Source of the DNA: Inia geoffrensis
Lineage: Eukaryota > Chordata > Mammalia > Artiodactyla > Iniidae
NCBI GenBank assembly: GCA_036417435.1
Contig: CM070899.1
Location: 377,001-441,000 of the forward strand
Length of the DNA: 64,000 nt
Direction: 5' to 3'
The notes below the pieces were generated by a model that saw only the letters and a program-made list of their open reading frames with translations, was not told where the DNA came from and did not search any database. Within the stretch, counting starts at the first letter, position 1. Every line of letters starts with the position of its first letter. A program made the translations under genes and the position numbers. Shown here in pieces: positions 57,154 to 64,000 of this stretch.

Positions 57154-60100
57154 ATGGTAATAGGAACATATGTATTGAATACTACCTTAAATGAAAATGG
57201 ATCAAATGCTCCAACCTAAAGACACAGGCAGACTGAATGGATACAAAAACAAGACCTGTATATATCCTGCCTACAAGAAACCACTTCAGACCTAGGGACA
57301 CCTACAGACTGAAAGTGAGGGGATGGAGGAAGACATTCCATACAAATGGAAATCAAAAGAAAGCTGGAGTAGCAATTCTCATATCAGACAAAACAGACTT
57401 TAAAATAAAGACTATTACAAGAGACAAAGAAGGACATAACATAATCATCAAGGGATCAGTCCAAAAGAAGATATAACAATTGTAAATATTTATGCACCCA
57501 ACAGAGGAGCACCTCAATACTTAAGTGCTAACAGCCATAAAAGGGGAAATCAACAGTAACACAATCATAGTAGGGGACTTTCACCAATGGACAGGTCATC
57601 CAAAATGAAGATAAATAAGGAAACACAAGCTTTAAATATACATTAAACAATATGGATTTAATTGATATTTATATGACATTCCATCCAGAAACAACAGAAT
57701 ACACATTTTTCTCAAGTGCTCATGGAACATTCTCCAGGATAGATCATATCTTGGGTCACAAATCAAGCCGTGGTAAATTTAACAAAATTGAAATTCTATC
57801 AAGTATCTTTTCCAACAAGAACGCTATGAGACTAGATATCAATTACAGGGAAAAAAACCTGTAAAAAATACAGATACGTGGAATCTAAACAATACACTAC
57901 TGAATAAGCAAGAGATCACTGAGGAAATCAAAGAGGAAATCAAAAAATACCTAGAAACAAATGACAATGAAAACACGATGGCCCAAAACCTATAGGATGC
58001 AGTAAAAGCAGTTCTAAGAGTGAAGTTTAGAGCAATACAATCTTACCTCAAGAAACATCTCAAATAAACAACCTAACCTTACACCTAAAGCAATTAGAGA
58101 TGGAAGAACAAAAAAACCCTAAGTTAGCAGAAGGAAAGAGATCATAAAGATCAGAGGAGAAATAAATGAAAAAGAACTGAAGGAAACAATAGCAAAGATC
58201 AGTAAAACTAAAAGCTGGTTCTTGGAGAAGATAAACAAAATTGATAAACCATTAGCCAGACTCACCAAGAAAAAAAGGGAGAGGACTCAAATCAATAGAA
58301 TTAGAATTGAAAAAGGAGAAGTAACAACTGACACTGCAGAAATACAAACGATCATGACAGATTACTACAAGCAACTATATGTCAATAAAATGAAAAATCT
58401 GGAAGAAATGGACAAATTCTTAGAAAAGCAAAACATTCCAAGACTGAACAAGGAAGAAATAAAAAATATAAACAGACCAATCACAAGCATTAAAATTGAG
58501 ACTGTGATAAAAAATCTTCCAACAAACAAAAGCCCAGGACCAGATGGCTTCATAGGGGAATCCTATCAAATGGTTAGAGAAGAGCTAACACCAATGCTTT
58601 TCAAACTCTTCTAAAATATAGCAGAGGGAGGAACACTCCCAAACTCATTCTATGAGGCCACCATCACCTTGATACCAAAACCAGACAACATGTCACAAAG
58701 AAAGGAAATTTTAGGCCAATATCACTGATGAACATAGATGCAAAAATCCTCAACAAAATACTAGCAAACAGAATCCAACAGCACATTGAAAGGATCATAC
58801 ACCATGATCAAGTTATCCCCAGGAATGCAAGCATTCTTCAATACATGCAAATCAATCAATGTGATACACCACATTAACAAATTGAAGGAGAAAAACCATA
58901 TGATCACCTTAATAGATGCAGAAAAACTTTTGACAAAATTCAACACCCATTTATGATAAAACCCTCCAGAATGTAGGCATAGAGGGAACTTACCTCAACA
59001 TAATAAAGGCCATATATGACAAACCCACAGCAAACATCGTCCTCAATGGTGAAACACTGAAACCATTTCCTCTAAGATCAAGAACAAGACAAGGTTGTCC
59101 ACTCTCACCACTATTATTCAACATAGTTTTGGAAGTTTTAGCCAGAACAATCAGAGAAGAAAAAGAAATAAAAGGAATCCAAATCGGAAAAGAAGAACTA
59201 AAGCTGTCACTGTTTGCAGATGACATGATACTATACATAGAGAATCCTAAAGATGCTACCAGAAAACTATGAGAGCTAATCAATGAATTTGGTAAAGTAG
59301 CAGGATACAAAATTAATGCACAGAAATCTCTGGCATTTCTATACACTAATGATAAAAAATCTGAAAGAGAAATTAAGGAAACACTCCCATTTACCATTGC
59401 AACAAAAAAAATAAAATATCTAGGAATAAACCTACCTAAGGAGACAAAAGACTTGTATGCAGAAAAATATAAGACACTGATGAAAGAAATTAAAGATGAT
59501 ACAAACAGATGGAGAGATATACCATGTTCTTGGATTGGAAGAATCAACATTGTGAAAATGACTCTACTACCCAAAGCAATCTACAAATTCAATGCAATCC
59601 CTATTAAATTACCAATGGCATTTTTCACAGAACTAGAAGAAAAAATTCCACAATTTGTATGGAAACACAAAAGACCCTGAATAGCCAAACAATCTTGAGA
59701 AAGAAAAACAGAGCTGGAGGAATCAGGATCCCAAACTTCAGACTATACTACAAAGCTACAGTAATCAAACAGTATGGTATTGGCACAAAAACGGAAATAG
59801 AGATCAATGGAACAGTATAGAAAGCCCAGAGATAAACCCCCGCACCTATAGTCACCTTATCTTTGATAAAGGAGGCAAGAATATACAATAGAGAAAAGAC
59901 AGCCTCTTCAATAAGTGGTGCTGGGAAAACTAGACAGCTACATGTAAAAGAATGAAATTAGAACACTCCCTAACACCATACACAAAAATAAACTCAAAAT
60001 GAATTAGAAACCTAAATGTAAGGCCAGACACTGTAAAATCTTAGAGGAAAACATAGGCAGAACACTCTATGACATAAATCACAGCAAGATCCTTTTTGAC

Positions 60101-60943
60101 CCACCTCTTAGAAAAATGGAAATAAAAACAAAGATAAACAAATGGGACCTAATGAAACTTTAAAAAGTTTTTGCACAGCAAAGGAAAACATAAACAAGAC
60201 CAAAAGACAACCCTCAGAATGGGAGAAAATATTTGCAGATGAAACAACTGACATAGGATTAATCTCCAAAATTTACAGGCAGTTCATGCAGCTCAATATC
60301 AAAAAAAAAAAACAAACAAACAACCCAATCCAAAAATGGGCAGAAGACCTAAATAGACATTTCTCCAAGGAAGATATATAGATTGCCAACAGACACATGA
60401 AAGGATGCTCAACATCACTAATAATTAGAGAAATGCAAATCAAAACTGCAATGAGGTATCACCTCACAACAGTCAGAATGGCCATCATCAAAACATCTAC
60501 AAACAACAAATGCTGGAGAGGGTGTGGAGAAAAGGGAACCCTCTTGCACTGTTGGTGGGAATGTAAATTGATACAGCCACTGTGGAGAACAGTATGGACG
60601 TTCCTTAAAAAACTAAAAATATAACTACCATAGACCCAGCAATCCCACTACTGGGCATATACCCTGAAAAAACTGTAATTCAAAAAAAGTCATGTACCAC
60701 AATGTCATTGCAGCTCTATTTAAAATAGCCAGGACATCGAAGCAACCTACGTGTCCAGCAACAGATGAATGGATAAAGAAGAAGTTGCACATATATACAA
60801 TGGAATATTACTCAGCCATAAAAAGAAATGAAATTGAGTTATTTGTAGTAAGGTGGATGGACCAAGAGTCTGTCATACATAGTGAAGTAAGTCAGAAAGA
60901 GAAAGACAAATACCATATGCTAACACATATATATGGAATCTAA
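57154..60943 (+). pseudogene. L1 no. 3 ORF2 remnant
   Basis: ORF2 is recognisable along its whole length but broken into many short frames (for example 57237-57476, 58222-58614, 59453-59680, 60142-60381, 60692-60943). The endonuclease SDH motif reads SNK. The [11 protein letters not shown] box is still readable near 59215-59247 but lies between stops. Non-functional. Confidence 0.9.
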
Positions 60944-61347
60944 AAAAAAAAAAAGTTCTGAAGCACCTAGGGGCAAGACAAGAATAAAGATGCAGACGTA
61001 GAGAATGGACTTGTGGACACAGGGAGGGGGAAGGGTAAGCTGGGATGAAGTGAGGGAGTACCATTGACATATATACACTACCAAATGTAAAACAGATAGC
61101 TAGTGGGAAGCAGCCACATAGCACAGGGAGATCAGCTCAGTGCTTTGTGACCACCTAGAGGGGTGGGATAGGGAGGGTGGGAGGGAGATTCAAGATGGAG
61201 GGGATATGGGGATATATGAATACTTATAGCTGATTCACTTTGCTATACAGCAGAAACTAATACACCATTGTAAAGCAATTATACTCCAATAAAGATGTTT
61301 AAAAAATAAAATTAAATTAAGAACTTGAGTAGTGTTAAAAAAAAAAA

Positions 61348-62255
61348 TTAAACACGACATTTTAATTTTGTTCCAATTGTTCCAGTCTTAACCTGAGGTT
61401 GGCTAAACTTTGGGGTTGGCTCCTGTATTCTTTTGAAATTCCTCTGTGGTTTCGTGTTTTGGAAGATTCTTTAGGTTGTGGAACTGTGTACATAAGAGGC
61501 CCTAGCCTTGTCTTGCATACTCCTTCTCCAAGCCCTGGAATTAGCCTTTTCTCTAATTAATTCTGTTTTCTTTGGTCATGGAATGTTATCAGAAACCAGG
61601 AGTTTGGTGATAGATGTGCTCAACCTACTGGGCTATCATTACTTCTATGATGGCTTAGCTGACAGAGCAAGGAAATGTGTGTGTCCCGCTCCAGGTACAC
61701 ACAGGTGTCTACCAGCATTTCTGAACCTAGTCTTCTCTACCTATATGCAACTAAACTTGAGAACACAGTGGCGTGTCCAGCCCTAACCCAAAGCCTCACG
61801 GACCTCTCTAGCCTTCCTCTCTGTCGTCTGGAACCTCCGGCCCAACAGCAAGAAGCCCATACCAGGTGCCTCCCAGTACCTAGTGGTTGAGTCCCAGGAT
61901 GCACATGCGGTGTTTCCGAGCAGTCAGCGCGTGTCCACGTGGACACAGTGAGGTCAGCATGGCAACCCCATCAGGCGCTCATCTTCCATCACCCGTGCAA
62001 ACTCCATGCGTTTGGAAAGTTACTTAGGATGCCACCGCCAGTACACTGTATCAAAATGTGCAATGTCAGTAGACAGGTTTTACAGTCTGTATTCCACCCT
62101 GAGATTCAGGATCTCCTAAATGATTTTTTAAATGTATGCGTTAAGGTTCATTCTTTATGCCATAAAGCTCTATGGCTTTTGACAAAGGCATCGTATGGTG
62201 AGCCCACCGTTGCATATCATACAGAATAGTTTCACCACCCTTAAAAATCACCTAT
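61348..62255. other. Unassigned DNA right of L1 no. 3
   Basis: The block at about 61440-61690 is homologous to 17516-17870. The remainder holds no recognised gene, RSS or RNA. Confidence 0.5.
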
Positions 62256-62259
62256 GCTT

Positions 62260-63260
62260 CACCTGTTCAACACCCTTCCCCCAATTCCTGGATCCATTGA
62301 CAGCATTATCTTAATTATAGTTTTGCCCTTTCCAGAGTGGCTTATAAATGAACTCATACAGTATGTGGCCCTTTAAAACTGCTTTCTTTCCCTTGGCCAT
62401 ATGCATTTCAGGTTCATTCACACCATCCAGGGACACTCCAGAAAGGAAATTAAGGAATTATTCCATTTAAAGTTGCATCTAAAAGAATTAAATGCCTAGG
62501 AATAAATTTAACAAAGGAGAGGAGAGACACATACACTGAAAACTACAAAACACAACAAAACATAAAACATGAAAGGAAATTAAAGACACCCTAAATAAAT
62601 GTAAAGGCATCTGTGTTCACAGATAGAAATCTTTTTCATATTGTAGGGTGACAAGACTCCCCACAAAAGTCATCCATATCTTCAGTGAGGGGTAGGAAGC
62701 CACTGCTTAAAGGGGGCAGGGCTTGCTTTCAGGGTGATGGGAGGGTTTGGGAACCAGAGAGAAGAGCACAGCATTGTGACACTAAATGCTATTCAGCTGC
62801 TCGGTGTAAAATGGTTAATTTCATGGTATGTGAAGTTCCCATCCATTAAAAAAAAAAGAAAAGGTTCATGGATGACTCTTCAGGGTTCGACAGCTCATTC
62901 TTCCAGCACTCGAGAGTGTCCCCATGCATGTGTGGCCCACAGACAGCTCATTCGTCCCCTGTGAAGGGACAGATTCCTGCTTCCAGTTTCAGCCATTATG
63001 AATGAAGCTACTCCAAGCATTCGTGTGCAGCTCTGTGTGGACATGGATTTTCAGTTCAGTCAGGTAGATACCTAGAAGCATGCTTGCCGTTCGTAGTGTA
63101 AAACTACGTTAGCTTTATATGAAAATGTCACACTGCCTTCCGAGGTGACTGTAGCAACCTTCATTCCACCGGCCATGACGAGCTTTTCCATTGTCCTCCA
63201 TACTGGTCAAGAGTGGGCGTTGTGAGACTGGCGGATTTTAGCCATTCTAATAAGCCAGCA
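62260..63260 (-). mobile_element. Old L1 remnants (minus strand) with a plus-strand L1 piece inside
   Basis: Segments at 62260-62440 and 62960-63260 read as a diverged L1 3' region in reverse (for example TGAACTCATACAGTATGTGG and AGCCATTATGAATGAAGCTA). Between them, at 62440-62660, is a diverged + strand piece of ORF2 (AGGAATAAATTTAACAAAGG). Confidence 0.5.
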
Positions 63261-64000
63261 GCAGCGGGACTGGGGGTGGGCAGAGCTATCGAGGAGGGTC
63301 TGGATTTTCTCTGGTCCTGATGCTCTCAGACATGTTGACTCCAGGCCTGTGGGGACGGACCCTCACTCTCCTGAAAGGCCACTGCACCGTGACCCTTCAC
63401 GGAAGGGGAGTGGGCCCACATAGAGCACAGGTCACAAGCACGGGGTTCCAGACCCTCCTGCTGAAGCCCAGCTCTTTCATGCATATGCCAGAGTGGACGG
63501 AGAGGCCCTTCCCACCACAAGGGCCCCCTATCCTGGTCCCAGGACAATCTCTGTCACCTCAATAGCAGCCCAGCGGGGAGGACAGAAGGATTACGAAGTC
63601 CCCTCTGCCTGAGGCACCTGCACGGAGCAGCCGCCCGAACTTCGGCAACTTGGGCACGGGGCTGGTGCAGCATGCAAGTGTCCAAGGAGGCTGCACCTGT
63701 CCCCATGTGTGCTGTCCTGCTGAAGCCGAAGGAGCTGCCTGGGGGGTGGGGGGCACGAGATACAGCTCCCACAGAGCCTCACCCTCCTCCACTCCAGCTC
63801 TGCCAGTGTCCAGAGAAAGGTTGGAGGTCAGGGGGCAGTGGGGCAGCATGGCCCACCCTGGCTTGCAGATTTGAACCTGTTAAAAGAAAAAATGATTTGT
63901 GACACTTGCTGAAGGTGGTAAGATAGACCTTATTCCAGGGAGAACATCCCAACAGGTGGAGGGGCCATGCGATAGGGGTCCTGAGTGGGACCAGCTCCAC
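63261..64000. other. GC-richer right end of window, no gene seen
   Basis: I found no V exon, RSS, SINE or conserved frame. Short open frames occur on both strands (for example 63559-63849 minus), but none has recognisable features. Confidence 0.45.

Larger units (their letters stand above)
54001..61347 (+). mobile_element. Full-length but degraded LINE-1 (L1 no. 3), plus strand
   Basis: It begins near GGGAGAGACCTTCAAGATGG and carries a 5' UTR that matches L1 nos. 1 and 2 with more differences, then ORF1, ORF2 and a 3' UTR. The tail has an A-run, AATAAA (61305-61310), a roughly 26-base tag, and a second A-run (61337-61347). It has many more lesions than L1 no. 2, so it is older. The flanks AATAAACAGAA and TTAAACACGAC are a possible, imperfect target-site duplication. 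Confidence 0.92.

Noticed and set aside
63320..63902. Cluster of overlapping open frames on both strands at the right end
   Set aside because: GC-rich DNA gives few stops. No splice context, domain or repeat in the window supports a gene.

Overview
This window is a stretch of mammalian germline DNA from the variable-gene part of an immunoglobulin heavy-chain (IGH) locus. It is most likely from a whale or dolphin, or at least a cetartiodactyl. The evidence is split IGHV genes (leader exon, short intron, V exon, 23-bp-spacer recombination signal), large L1 retrotransposons of a young family, tRNA-derived CHR-type SINEs that end in the 'CCACCAGGGAAGCCC' motif on the + strand, and no BovB or ruminant-type repeats that I could see. 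The species call is inference. Nothing in it is prokaryotic, and I see no CRISPR array, operon or phage.

Layout. All V genes lie on the + strand. A tandem duplication dominates the left half. Unit A covers 1-540 and 8166-~16480, and unit B covers ~20457-29165. Each holds the same solo LTR, the same old L1 remnant, one intact clan II (human IGHV4-like, bovine IGHV1-like) V gene (13646-14079 and 26457-26890), and the same MLT1-like LTR fragment. Between them, at 19875-20333, is an intact clan III IGHV3 gene with a perfect consensus recombination signal. Unit A was later split by a near full-length L1 on the minus strand (541-8165). Unit B preserves the empty site.

Right of unit B is a repeat graveyard: two older L1s head to head (29660-35395) with two dated nested insertions, a MaLR-type LTR, minus-strand endogenous retrovirus pol relics (36106-38770) and SINEs. 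Next comes a badly decayed IGHV3 relic (41232-41567). It is followed at once by an EIF3J processed pseudogene (41743-51948) with its own target-site duplication, which was itself split by a full-length + strand L1 (42277-49806) and by a SINE/L1 chimera (50818-51163). A clan I (IGHV1-like) pseudogene lies at 52523-52949. A third, more degraded full-length L1 fills 54001-61347, and old L1 fragments and unassigned DNA run to the end.

How the parts work together. The three intact V genes each have what V(D)J recombination needs: an octamer-type promoter, a leader with splice sites, an open V exon with the conserved cysteines and tryptophan, and a 12/23-rule-compatible RSS with a 23-bp spacer. A CTCF-like motif lies 20-30 bases beyond the nonamer. 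I found no D, J or constant genes.

The most notable observations are about retrotransposition. The L1 at 541-8165 carries a 152-bp foreign 5' segment that joins L1 exactly at a splice-acceptor AG. The insertion at 50818-51163 looks like a template-switch chimera of a SINE and an L1 3' end. The L1 at 42277 carries a short 3' transduced tag ending at a proper polyadenylation site. I did not find an obviously new multi-gene system.
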